A stretch of 64,000 nucleotides of DNA from Bin87 sp965220055 (GTDB lineage: Bacteria > Chloroflexota > Dehalococcoidia > Lucifugimonadales > UBA3495): contig CBDCPE010000004.1 in the NCBI GenBank assembly GCA_965220055.1, positions 3,968,001-4,032,000 on the forward strand, written 5' to 3'. Below are positions 54,149-61,564 of this stretch, one piece after another. Under the pieces are notes generated by a model. That model was not told the origin of the DNA and searched no databases. It worked only from the letters and a program-made list of their open reading frames with translations. The translations under genes and the position numbers were made by a program. Every line of letters begins with the position of its first letter. Within the stretch, counting starts at the first letter, position 1.

Positions 54149-54766
54149 GTGTCCACCATAGTCAATCTGGTATCCGCACTGATCATCGCCGTCACGACCT
54201 GTGCGTCGTTGCTCTATGTGCTGAAACGCCCCCATCTGGACGTCAGACAAAAGTTGATTGTTCTGGTGATTGCCATGTGGGTCAGCGTTCCGGTGGGCTT
54301 TATGCTCTTCGTGCTCCTTGCGTTCGTGGGCATCATCCTCTTTTGGGGTACCGGGATATTGGACGACGTGGTGCTTCTGTACTTCTCGGCGCCAATGGCC
54401 GTTCTGCTGAACTTGATGCTCGTCCTGATAGGCAGCATTGCCAACACATGCGCAGCCCGCAGATTGGAGTCGGCCATGCGGGACACGTCCGCGACCGCCA
54501 GGCAAGGAACACCTGCCACGGTCAACCAGGAAACGACAGCGACTGGAACGTCCGAGACGGCCGGGCTGGTTACACCAGACACGGGTCGACTATTGCTGAC
54601 GGGGACAATCGCAGTCGCGGTGTTTTTCCTCATTATCGTCGTGGCGATCGTGGGTAGTTTCTTCTGGTGGGAATCCGGCCTGCGGGTTCTACTTGCCATG
54701 TCGGTGGCGCTCTTTGTTCTGCTGATGGTGATGGTCGTTGCGACAATCGTTCACCGCTATAAGTGA
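54149..54766 (+). CDS. multi-span membrane protein, paralogue of the protein at 14427
   Basis: 205 residues from GTG 54149. The start is supported by alignment with the paralogue (both have VSTI near the beginning). Five or so hydrophobic spans, with LLYVLKRPHLDVRQKL between the first two. A Thr-rich stretch (about residues 110-145) separates the N-terminal three spans from two C-terminal ones. Family unknown. It starts right at the end of a REP-like repeat, with GCAGAGGA as a very close ribosome site. Confidence 0.55.
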   Translation: MSTIVNLVSALIIAVTTCASLLYVLKRPHLDVRQKLIVLVIAMWVSVPVGFMLFVLLAFVGIILFWGTGILDDVVLLYFSAPMAVLLNLMLVLIGSIANTCAARRLESAMRDTSATARQGTPATVNQETTATGTSETAGLVTPDTGRLLLTGTIAVAVFFLIIVVAIVGSFFWWESGLRVLLAMSVALFVLLMVMVVATIVHRYK

Positions 54767-54810
54767 GCGACCCCACGGGCGCTTCGGTGGAGTACACAAG
54801 ACCACAACTT

Positions 54811-55037
54811 GACGCGTACCCGCTAGCGTTCAAACTGTCATTGCCAGCACCCTCCAAATTGTCATTGCCAGGGCAGCGCGGCAATCTCGTCGGTTCTACC
54901 GGGCTACTCCGACCATGACTTCCCACGCCCAAATCTGGTGAAACCCATTCCCACTGTCATTGCGAGCGCAGCGCGGCAATCTCGCCGGTTCTACCGGGCT
55001 CCGCCGACTACAACTTCCCGTCCCCAAATCTGGTGAC
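54811..55037. repeat. MITE end followed by an 85-bp tandem duplication
   Basis: 54811 starts with GACGCGTACCC and GTTCAAACTGTCATTGCC, a family left end. Units 54859-54946 and 54954-55037 then repeat one another: core palindrome, GGTTCTACCGGGCT, and CCCAAATCTGGTGA at the end, with about 15% differences. Confidence 0.7.
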
Positions 55038-55479
55038 ATCCGCACCCCACCGCGGCCAGAACTCCCGTGCTAACATGGTTCCACAGGCGATAACTCGATC
55101 CCGACCAGGTCCCAGGCAACACGGCCACATCAGCACCAAGTCGCTACCGGCCTCTGCAGGAGACTGTCCTCGGTCGCTATAACCGGAGCAGTCCCCTCGG
55201 CCACCGCGCCTGCCACAGCGCGCCATGCTCCAGGCATCGTGCCCCGGAGGCATGGAGAATGAGAGCCAAAAACCACAGCGCAACACCTCCGGCCGTAGGG
55301 CTGATACATACCTGGGACCTGGTCAAAAACCCAATCGCCTGCAACCAACAACAAACTGCAACCCAGCGACCAAGGAGCAAGCCCATCGCAACATCGCCCC
55401 GTGTCCCACCCGCCAGCAGCCCTTCGCCTGTCTGCTGCGCCGGTAGGACACCCGGCAACCACAACCAACCCGGTACAGC

Positions 55480-55506
55480 TGTCATTGCGAGCACAGCGCG
55501 GCAATC
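55480..55506 (+). repeat. palindromic REP-like repeat
   Basis: TGTCATTGCGAGCACAGCGC then GGCAATC; core only. Confidence 0.75.
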
Positions 55507-55561
55507 CCATGGCCCCAACACGCCCCGCTCATGGTGAACCCGTCGAGCCATTACCTCTGCC

Positions 55562-55605
55562 TGTCATTGCGAGAATGCCTTGTGCATTCGCGGCAATCTC
55601 GCCGG
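55562..55605 (+). repeat. REP-like repeat with a different inner hairpin
   Basis: TGTCATTGCGAG is followed by AATGCCTTGTGCATT in place of the usual CGAAG, then CGCGGCAATCTCG. AATGC/GCATT forms its own inner stem, so the outer arms are kept while the loop is replaced. Confidence 0.75.
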
Positions 55606-55744
55606 AGCATGGGCGGCGTGACGCACCACCAATCGCGTCATCGCGTAGGGGCAAATAACCATGCGCCCCGTCCTCACCGGCCACATACCCGCAACCATCA
55701 CCCATCCCATCGCGACGTACCCGCATCAAGGAGCGTCATCCATC

Positions 55745-56428
55745 ATGGGCAGTGTCCATCATCACCAGACCCAGGCCCAGCGGTTTTTGTCGCTGGCCCG
55801 GTCCGACCACAACTCCGGCAAATACGATCGTGCCGCCAATGCGCTGGCCCGGGCGGCCTCGCACGCGGCCACGTCGGCCTTGTTCCACTGTGCCCTGTTG
55901 CGCCGGCCCACCCGACGCAAGCTGACCAACACCCTGTTCATGCTGGCGGATGCGGGACAGATCTCCAACGGAGGGGTCCGCATCTTCCGCAGCATCTACC
56001 GGCTGCCCGACCAACTGGCTGCGGCATTACCCATCCAACGGCAGCGTCTGTCCCGTCGCGCCCGCAACCGCGTCGCGGCGTTGATCCGCTCGGTGGAGGG
56101 AGCCATCGCTGGCCGTCCCACGTCGGGACGCGGCCGCCGCAACCGTCCGCCGCGCCGACCCGCGCCGACCTGCGTGCCGGAGATCATCGCCCTGCCGGAT
56201 TACAAGGAGATAGCCAAGGCCCACAACTTGGTAGGAGCGCCGTTGTCCCGTCGACCGGACCCCCACGGTTTCTACGTCCGTGGCGAGACGCCGCCCGAGT
56301 GTCCTTGCCATCCGGTGCCGCTGCCCGTGCGCGACGACCGCGACGCCATCGAGCTGTCGCCCCTGTGGAAGCGCGCCCTGGAGCGCACCTTCCCCGACAC
56401 CATCCCCGTCCGTATGGCCGCCGGCTGA
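55745..56428 (+). CDS. Arg-rich protein of unknown function with an N-terminal helical repeat
   Basis: 227 residues from ATG 55745; GGAG lies upstream at longer distance, and an ATG at 55661 would add 28 residues of low complexity. The N-terminal third (QRFLSLARSDHNSGKYDRAANALARAASHAAT) looks like a HEPN- or TPR-like helical hairpin; the middle is strongly basic (RARNRVAAL...GRGRRNRPPRR) and suggests nucleic-acid contact; the C-terminal part has a Cys-Pro-Cys-His cluster (PECPCHP). No family recognised and no toxin-type partner evident. Confidence 0.55.
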   Translation: MGSVHHHQTQAQRFLSLARSDHNSGKYDRAANALARAASHAATSALFHCALLRRPTRRKLTNTLFMLADAGQISNGGVRIFRSIYRLPDQLAAALPIQRQRLSRRARNRVAALIRSVEGAIAGRPTSGRGRRNRPPRRPAPTCVPEIIALPDYKEIAKAHNLVGAPLSRRPDPHGFYVRGETPPECPCHPVPLPVRDDRDAIELSPLWKRALERTFPDTIPVRMAAG

Positions 56429-56456
56429 TCCCGATTGACGCCCGCCGCGCCCTGCG

Positions 56457-56487
56457 GTATCGTAAGTTCCGCTTACGCAAACGATAC
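56457..56487. promoter_or_regulatory. nested inverted repeats upstream of the hotdog pair
   Basis: Outer arms GTATCGT (56457-56463) and ACGATAC (56481-56487); inner arms CGTAAG (56461-56466) and CTTACG (56472-56477). It ends 15 bases before the ATG at 56503, so it could be an operator or leader hairpin. Confidence 0.35.
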
Positions 56488-56502
56488 TGGGAGTGTCCCA
56501 TT

Positions 56503-56928
56503 ATGGCTGAACAAGAACTGCCCCTTTTCGATTACGACGAAGTACAGATTGGGGAGGAGTTGGGCTCCTACGAGTACCTGCTGACCCAGCAGATGGTGGA
56601 CCTCTATCGTCGGGCCGTGGACGACCCCGATGCGGTGTTCCCCACCATCGCCGTCAAGCACGACGCCACTTCGCTGGCGCTGGCCTACGACGACCAGACC
56701 GGGAGCATCAACGCCGGCAACGAGATTGACTTGTACAATCCGCCGGTACCGGGCAAGAAGATCCGCGTCACCGGTCGGGTCCACAACAAGTACGTCCGCC
56801 GCGAGAAGCCCTATCTGGTCATCGAAGCCACGGCCACCGACGAGGACGGGCGACTCATCGAAAAGATGCGCACCTACCAGATCAAGAAACCCGAGGAGTT
56901 GGGCAAGAAATGGCATCCGCAAGGCTAG
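56503..56928 (+). CDS. MaoC/FAS1-like hotdog dehydratase subunit 1
   Basis: 141 residues from ATG 56503. The N-terminal FAS1-dehydratase-type hotdog is suggested by FDYDEVQIGEELGSYEYLLTQQMVDLYRRAVDDPDAVFPTIAVKHD and GNEIDLYNPPVPGKKIRVTGRV. It lacks the D-x-N-x-x-H catalytic pattern, which is in the next gene. The genes overlap by 19 bases (56910-56928), so they are translated together and probably form a two-subunit hydratase acting on an enoyl-CoA-like substrate. Confidence 0.75.
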   Translation: MAEQELPLFDYDEVQIGEELGSYEYLLTQQMVDLYRRAVDDPDAVFPTIAVKHDATSLALAYDDQTGSINAGNEIDLYNPPVPGKKIRVTGRVHNKYVRREKPYLVIEATATDEDGRLIEKMRTYQIKKPEELGKKWHPQG

Positions 56929-57332
56929 ACAGCGAAACGCTGCCCGTTATCACCAAGCACATCAGCCAGGAAGTCATCAACCAGTTTGAAGACTGCGGCA
57001 TCCTGAACCGGGCCAACATCCACAACGATCCCGAACTGGCCGCCAAGCGCCTCGGCACAACCTACGCCATCGCGTCCGGCCGCATGAGCATCGCCTTCTG
57101 CACCGAGGCAATGCGCAAGTTCATCGGCGCCGACGACTTCCACCGTTCCGGCAACGTCAACCTCAAGTTCCTGCGTCCCGTGAAACACGGCGACACCGTT
57201 AGCATCCATGGGCAGGTAAACAGCCGCCAGCCGCAGGACGACGGTTCCACGCTGGTCACGGTGGACGTCTATTGCGAGAACCAGAACGGCGACAAGACCG
57301 CCGTCGGCCAGGCCAGCGCCCGCGTTAGCTGA
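56910..57332 (+). CDS. MaoC-like hotdog dehydratase subunit 2
   Basis: 140 residues. The catalytic loop is visible: FEDCGILNRANIHNDPELAAKRL, an N-x(3)-H-x-D variant of the hydratase D-x-N-P-x-H-x-D pattern, then ASGRMSIAFCTEAMRKF. The beta-strands LKFLRPVKHGDTVSIHGQV complete the hotdog. It forms the active half of a split hydratase with the upstream subunit, from which it is translated by overlap. CoA substrate unknown. Confidence 0.82.
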   Translation: MASARLDSETLPVITKHISQEVINQFEDCGILNRANIHNDPELAAKRLGTTYAIASGRMSIAFCTEAMRKFIGADDFHRSGNVNLKFLRPVKHGDTVSIHGQVNSRQPQDDGSTLVTVDVYCENQNGDKTAVGQASARVS

Positions 57333-57360
57333 CGGGTTTCGCCCCCGCCGGCAAACAATC

Positions 57361-57393
57361 TGTCATTGCGAGCGTAGCGTGGCAATCTCGTCG
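57361..57393 (+). repeat. palindromic REP-like repeat
   Basis: TGTCATTGCGAGCG, TAGCGTGGCAATCTCG, TCG. Lies 30 bases before the selenoprotein gene. Confidence 0.85.
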
Positions 57394-57425
57394 CGCCGCG
57401 TAACCCCCTAATCGGAGCATCAACC

Positions 57426-57743
57426 ATGACAATGACCAGGTCCGAGTTCGGCAAAGTTGAAGTCGACATCGTCTACTGCGTCCCTTGAGGCTACCACGGC
57501 CTCGCCACGTGGCTGGCGACCGAATTCTGGCGTTCCCAGAACGCCGGTGACATCGCGATCAAGCTCACCCCCGCCGGCAAGGGACGCCTCGAGATCTACC
57601 TCGACGGCGACAAGATCTTCGACCGCTTCGACGAAGACGGCGACGAGTACCCGGGCTACAGTAAGGTCAACGAGCTCAAGATGGTCGTCGCCGAGCGAGT
57701 TTTCGACGTCGAAGACGAAATCGCCGCAGCGAGAAACGCATAA
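57426..57743 (+). CDS. SelW/Rdx-family selenoprotein (CxxU), UGA decoded as selenocysteine
   Basis: 105 residues if the TGA at 57486-57488 is read as selenocysteine, residue 21. ATG 57426 has CGGAG eight bases upstream. The frame reads VEVDIVYC, V-P, TGA, then GYHGLATWLATEFW, which is the Rdx/SelW thioredoxin-like redox motif C-x-x-U at the end of the first strand (Cys18, Sec21). The rest is intact and family-like: IAIKLTPAGKGRLEIYLDGDKIF, then the ESK-like YPGYSKVNELKMVV. TAA at 57741-57743 directly abuts the next ATG (57744). A candidate SECIS hairpin follows the TGA. Ordinary gene finders would miss it because the TGA truncates it after 20 codons. SelW-like proteins are small thiol/selenol redox proteins. 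Confidence 0.82.
57498..57521 (+). promoter_or_regulatory. candidate bacterial SECIS element
   Basis: TCGCCA (57502-57507) pairs perfectly with TGGCGA (57514-57519) around the six-base loop CGTGGC; outer GG (57498-57499) can pair with CC (57520-57521) across a two-base bulge. The loop starts 20 bases after the TGA, and G is its second base, both within the published bacterial SECIS limits. A second hairpin, GGCGTTC-CCA-GAACGCC, lies at 57529-57545 but is too far and lacks the loop G. Confidence 0.6.
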
Positions 57744-58445
57744 ATGGCTAATCCCGATCACGTCGCCGCCGTCGCCGCCGGCAAAGCCGCCCTCGAGGAA
57801 TGGCGTTCCGCCAATCCTGGCCAGCCTCTCGACCTCCGCGCTGCCGACCTCTCCGGACGGGACCTGGCCGGCGTGGACCTCCGCGATGCCGACCTCCGCG
57901 GCGCCTCCCTGGCTGACTGCCGCCTCACCCGCGCCAACCTCTCCCGTTCCGACCTGCGTTCCGCCGACCTCACCGGTTCCGACCTGTACGGCGCGACCCT
58001 GGCTTCCGCCCAGATGGCCACCACCATCCTGCGGAACACCAACCTCTTCTGGGCTGACCTCAAGCAGTCCAACATGCGGGAGGCCGTGCTGCAGTGGTCC
58101 CGCCTCAACCGGGCCTCTTTCCTGAATACCGACCTGACGGGCGCGGACTGCAGCCAAACCACGGCGATCGAGGTCGACCTGCGCTCCGCCAACCTGACCG
58201 ACTCCAACTGGCAGGGTGCCAACCTGAACGGGGCCGACGTGAGCCGGGCCATCATGCACGGAGCGGATTTCACCGCCGCCAAGATCCGGGATTCCATGTG
58301 GATAATGACCGACCTGCGCGGCGCCAACTTCAACCGCGCGAGCCTGCACCGCTGCGATATGACCATGGGCAAGTGGGACGATACCACCAAGTTCCCGCCC
58401 GGCTTTGACCCCAACTTCATCGAGAACCGGGTGGACGACTACTAA
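57744..58445 (+). CDS. pentapeptide repeat protein
   Basis: 233 residues. From residue about 30, tandem A(D/N)LxG-type pentapeptides: LRAADLSGRDLAGVDLRDADL, CRLTRANLSRSDLRSADLTG, and so on through MTDLRGANFNRASLHRCDM, giving about 30 repeats in two blocks around TAIEVDLRS. Such proteins fold as right-handed quadrilateral beta-helices. Its start abuts the selenoprotein stop (TAA-ATG), so it is translated with it. Role unknown; DNA-mimic (Qnr-like) activity is only one possibility. No signal peptide. Confidence 0.88.
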   Translation: MANPDHVAAVAAGKAALEEWRSANPGQPLDLRAADLSGRDLAGVDLRDADLRGASLADCRLTRANLSRSDLRSADLTGSDLYGATLASAQMATTILRNTNLFWADLKQSNMREAVLQWSRLNRASFLNTDLTGADCSQTTAIEVDLRSANLTDSNWQGANLNGADVSRAIMHGADFTAAKIRDSMWIMTDLRGANFNRASLHRCDMTMGKWDDTTKFPPGFDPNFIENRVDDY

Positions 58446-58482
58446 GTCTTCGCGGTAATCCGGAGCAGGTGGGGCATTCACC

Positions 58483-58848
58483 ATGATAAGCATTGACCCG
58501 GCCGTTGCTGCGGCATCCATCAGCTTCGTCACCCTGCTCGCGCTCATCGGCGGCGGGTTCTTCTGGTTGGGCAAGCTCAGCAACCGGGTCGGCAACCTGG
58601 AACACCGGGTTGACCAATTGGCTGACGAGTTGCGTGAAGAGATGCGTGAGTTGCGCGAGGAGATGCGTCAGCAGCAGAACGAGTTGCTCGAAGAGATGCG
58701 TGAGTTGCGTGAAGAGATGCGTCAGCAGCGGAACGAGTTGCTCGAAGAGATGCGTCGCGGCAACCAACAGCTCCTGCTTGCCCTGGCCAACCATTCCCAC
58801 GACGCGGACGGCCAACCCATCTTCCGCGTGCCGGTCAACCCCGAATAG
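58483..58848 (+). CDS. single-span protein with internally repeated coiled coil
   Basis: 121 residues. One N-terminal membrane span (AAASISFVTLLALIGGGFFWL) precedes a long helix (residues about 30-100) with a repeated unit LREEMRQQ-x-NELLEEMRE (two full copies, DNA about 54 bases apart near 58640-58750). The hydrophobic L/M spacing supports a dimeric or trimeric coiled coil. The C-terminus is short (GQPIFRVPVNPE). Unknown function; the repeats can vary in number by slippage. Confidence 0.7.
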   Translation: MISIDPAVAAASISFVTLLALIGGGFFWLGKLSNRVGNLEHRVDQLADELREEMRELREEMRQQQNELLEEMRELREEMRQQRNELLEEMRRGNQQLLLALANHSHDADGQPIFRVPVNPE

Positions 58849-58878
58849 GCGCAGGCCATAGTCTTCCCCCGATATTAT

Positions 58879-59859
58879 ATGTCTATCCTACTGGTAGCGT
58901 CCCACCAGCCCGGCGCCGGCAAGACGTCCATCGCCGCGGGCCTCGCCACCCTCATCGCCCGGTCGGGCGCCCGGGCCTCCGTGTGCAAGCCGGTGTCGCC
59001 GGCCGGCCGCACTGATCCCGACGCCGTCTACTTCGCCCGGAGTTTCCGTGGCGGGACCGCCGTCACTTCTTCCGAAAACGACGCCGGACTGGACGCCGCC
59101 GCCAGCGCCGTGCGTTCCCTAACCGGCATCAGCGAGCACGTGGTCGTTGAGGTCGCGAACCCTGCCAGCGGCTCTGGTGCAGCATCTACCATCGCCTCCG
59201 GTTTGGCGGAGCGGCTATCAGCGCGCGTGGTGGCGATCTTCGGATACGAGCTGGAACTGACATCGGTTAGCGTGTCCGGTGCGGTGGCCACCTTGGGGGA
59301 CCGTCTGGCCGGCGTGATCGTCAATCAGACGCCGCGCTATCGGTCGCAACGTGCTGCGGGCGTGCTGGCCGAGTTGGCTACGGTCGGTGTGCCGACCATG
59401 GGCGCGCTACCGGAAGACCGGCCCATGCTTTCGCTGAACCTGGAGCAGCTGGAGGCCAACCTGGGCGGGCGCTGGGAACTTGCCCCAACCGACGGCGACG
59501 TATGGATTGACCGCTTCCTCATCGGCGGCAACATCATGGACTCCGGCGCCGGCTATTTCGGGCGATACGCCCACCAGGCGGTGATCACCCGCGCCGAACG
59601 CCCCGACATCCAGTTGGCATCCCTGATGCAGGACACCCAGTGCCTGGTGCTCACCGGCGGCTCCCGTCCTACCGAGTACATCCGGGTGGAAGCGGCGAAG
59701 CGCAGCGTGCCCATCCTCCTGGTGGAGCAGAACACCGTGGCCACCGCCGACGCTGTGGGAGGCTTGATGGACGCCATCGTGCCCCACGCCCTGCACAAGG
59801 CCGAGCGGATGGCTGACCTGCTGGATGGTCAGGTGGATCTGGGCGCGCTGCTAGCGTAA
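58879..59859 (+). CDS. BioD-like P-loop and DRTGG domain protein (phosphotransacetylase-N-like)
   Basis: 326 residues. An N-terminal P-loop (LLVASHQPGAGKTSIAAGLATLI, Walker A QPGAGKTS) of the BioD/CobQ type is followed by GVIVNQTPRYRSQRA, and a C-terminal DRTGG domain starting near NIMDSGAGYFGRYAHQAVITRAERPDIQLASLM. This pairing resembles the regulatory half of long phosphotransacetylases, here as a separate protein. It probably binds a nucleotide and senses metabolism; no acetate genes are adjacent. Confidence 0.8.
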   Translation: MSILLVASHQPGAGKTSIAAGLATLIARSGARASVCKPVSPAGRTDPDAVYFARSFRGGTAVTSSENDAGLDAAASAVRSLTGISEHVVVEVANPASGSGAASTIASGLAERLSARVVAIFGYELELTSVSVSGAVATLGDRLAGVIVNQTPRYRSQRAAGVLAELATVGVPTMGALPEDRPMLSLNLEQLEANLGGRWELAPTDGDVWIDRFLIGGNIMDSGAGYFGRYAHQAVITRAERPDIQLASLMQDTQCLVLTGGSRPTEYIRVEAAKRSVPILLVEQNTVATADAVGGLMDAIVPHALHKAERMADLLDGQVDLGALLA

Positions 59860-59891
59860 GGGCGGGTGTGGTAACCCGCCCCGCAGATTCG

Positions 59892-60185
59892 TCAGTCCTG
59901 CATCTCGAAGCGTTCGGACTCCGGAGGACGCGACCATAGTTCCTCCGCGCCCGCCATGGCGACGGCCCGCTCGGGACTGGCCCGCCACACATCGTATATT
60001 TCGTTGCTGTCCCAGGTGACCAGAGTCGAGATCTTGGTGGGATCGGACAGCGAGATGAATGTATGGCGCGCTCCGAAGCCGGGTGCGTGGCTCTGCGCCA
60101 CACCGTTCCGGTCCAGCAGTGCTTTCGCCTCCTCCACCTTGTCTTCCTTCGCCCAGTGATGGGTCAGTACGCCGATCAGTGCCAT
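59892..60185 (-). CDS. antibiotic-biosynthesis-monooxygenase-fold protein (ABM, quinol monooxygenase-like)
   Basis: 97 residues. AAGGAGGACA lies before the ATG. The dimeric ferredoxin-like fold is suggested by LIGVLTHHWAKEDKVEEAKALLDR (strand-helix) and ISTLVTWDSNEIYDVWRASPE (strand-helix, W/F positions). Members include YgiN-like quinol monooxygenases and heme-degrading enzymes. No catalytic residue can be assigned from this family. Confidence 0.65.
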   Translation of the reverse strand: MALIGVLTHHWAKEDKVEEAKALLDRNGVAQSHAPGFGARHTFISLSDPTKISTLVTWDSNEIYDVWRASPERAVAMAGAEELWSRPPESERFEMQD

Positions 60186-60259
60186 CGTTATGTCCTCCTT
60201 GAAAGGTTAGACTGGTTGGCCGGCTTGGGTGCATGGCCGCGGCGACCAGTACGCCGGCA

Positions 60260-61564
60260 TCACCCACGTATCCAGGGGAATATCAGCTTGGACCTTAGGC
60301 CTTCCTGGCGCACTTGCAATACCCTGCCCAGGATATACGCCACCAGCGCGGCGCCGATGCTGAACACGGCACCCATCTTGCCCGGTTCCCGGAACGGCGA
60401 ATCTCCGGGGAACGCCTTGCCGGCCACGAACAGCGCCACCGTCAAGCCGAGTCCCGCGATTACTCCCGTTACCACCAGGTGCCGCACGTCCATGCCCTGT
60501 GGCAGGGGGAAACCAACGAGGGACGCAACCCACGAGAACAGCGTGACGCCGATGGCCTTGCCAACTATCAGCGATACCAGCACCATCACAGTAACCCAGC
60601 CGATGCTGGAGAATGCCACTCCGGCATTGACAAAGGCGAAGACAAACAGGCCGTAGTTCACGTAGGGCTTGAGCTGGTGCTCGAACTGTTCCAGTACGCT
60701 GTGGCTGGTGTGTTCGGTGGCGTGGGGATGGGGAGCGGTGGACGCTTCGTGGGAGTGGACTTCTTCTTCAGATGCGTCGCCGTTGCGGTCGAAATGCGGC
60801 ATGAACGGAACGATAGGCGCGAGGGCGAGGGCGGGTTCGACGCCGGCTTTGGCGAGACCGACCCAGGACAACGCACCGCCGGCCAGCAGGTACACGGGCC
60901 ACCAGCGGACACCGAAACGCCGAATGATGTACGCGGCGGCCATGCCTCCGACCACGCACAGCAGCCAGATGGGCGCCACCGGATGGAGCGGGTCAGGATA
61001 GAAAACGGCGATAATCACCAGTCCGATGGCGTCGTCGGCCACGGCAAGCAGGAGCAAGAAGTTCACCGCCGGATGGAGCGGGCCGAACACTACCCGCGCC
61101 ACCAGCCAGGCCAGCGCGATGTCTGTGGCGGTGGGGATGGCCCATCCGTTGGCTACGGCGGCGAAATCGCCGGAGCCGCCATAGATGAGCCACGTCATCA
61201 GGAAATACAGGCCGATGGGGCCAAAAACCCCGCCCAAAGTGCCGGCCAACGGGTTAATGGCCCTTCGCACCGGATTGAGCACGCCGCCCGGCAGGGTCGA
61301 TTCAGTGATCTCCTTGGCCGCGACGCCGAAAAAGAGGCACATGAACATGCCATTTACCATGAAATGGATGGTCAGCTCATGGCCAAACACCGAAGCATGA
61401 CCGCCGAAGGGATTGAATTCAACCACCACTTCGTACCAGTGGTGGTTGACGTTGGCTGCAATCAATCCCAGAACGGCGCCGATAATCAGAGGCAACGAAA
61501 ACTCTTGCAAAAGGTTGTTCAACCGCACTATTGGCGGCGCCGGTTGGGCGGCCCGTGCCTGCAT
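60260..61564 (-). CDS. nhaA: Na+/H+ antiporter NhaA
   Basis: 434 residues. Transport-site motifs are clear: GWAIPTATDIALAWLVAR (helix 4) and LLLLAVADDAIGLVIIAVFY (helix 5), with the paired Asp residues that bind sodium, and ITGLGLTVALF-like helix 11 (GVIAGLGLTVALFVAGKAF). A hydrophilic insert rich in His/Glu (ASEEEVHSHEASTAPHPHATEHTSH) is in the central loop, unusual for E. coli NhaA and perhaps pH- or metal-sensing. It exports sodium at alkaline pH. Confidence 0.92.
   Translation of the reverse strand: MQARAAQPAPPIVRLNNLLQEFSLPLIIGAVLGLIAANVNHHWYEVVVEFNPFGGHASVFGHELTIHFMVNGMFMCLFFGVAAKEITESTLPGGVLNPVRRAINPLAGTLGGVFGPIGLYFLMTWLIYGGSGDFAAVANGWAIPTATDIALAWLVARVVFGPLHPAVNFLLLLAVADDAIGLVIIAVFYPDPLHPVAPIWLLCVVGGMAAAYIIRRFGVRWWPVYLLAGGALSWVGLAKAGVEPALALAPIVPFMPHFDRNGDASEEEVHSHEASTAPHPHATEHTSHSVLEQFEHQLKPYVNYGLFVFAFVNAGVAFSSIGWVTVMVLVSLIVGKAIGVTLFSWVASLVGFPLPQGMDVRHLVVTGVIAGLGLTVALFVAGKAFPGDSPFREPGKMGAVFSIGAALVAYILGRVLQVRQEGLRSKLIFPWIRG

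Larger units (their letters stand above)
54767..55744. other. gene-poor region rich in REP-like repeats
   Basis: About 980 bases carrying at least five repeat copies (54811, 54859, 54954, 55480, 55562). Minus-strand ORFs between 55130 and 55551 have no domain and overlap repeats, so none is called. Confidence 0.55.

Noticed and set aside
55130..55551. Overlapping minus-strand ORFs, one hydrophobic
   Set aside because: They read through REP-like copies, overlap each other in different frames and lack ribosome sites.
57529..57545. Perfect 7-bp hairpin in the selenoprotein gene as SECIS
   Set aside because: The loop starts 48 bases after the TGA and has no G near its start; the hairpin at 57498-57521 fits better.
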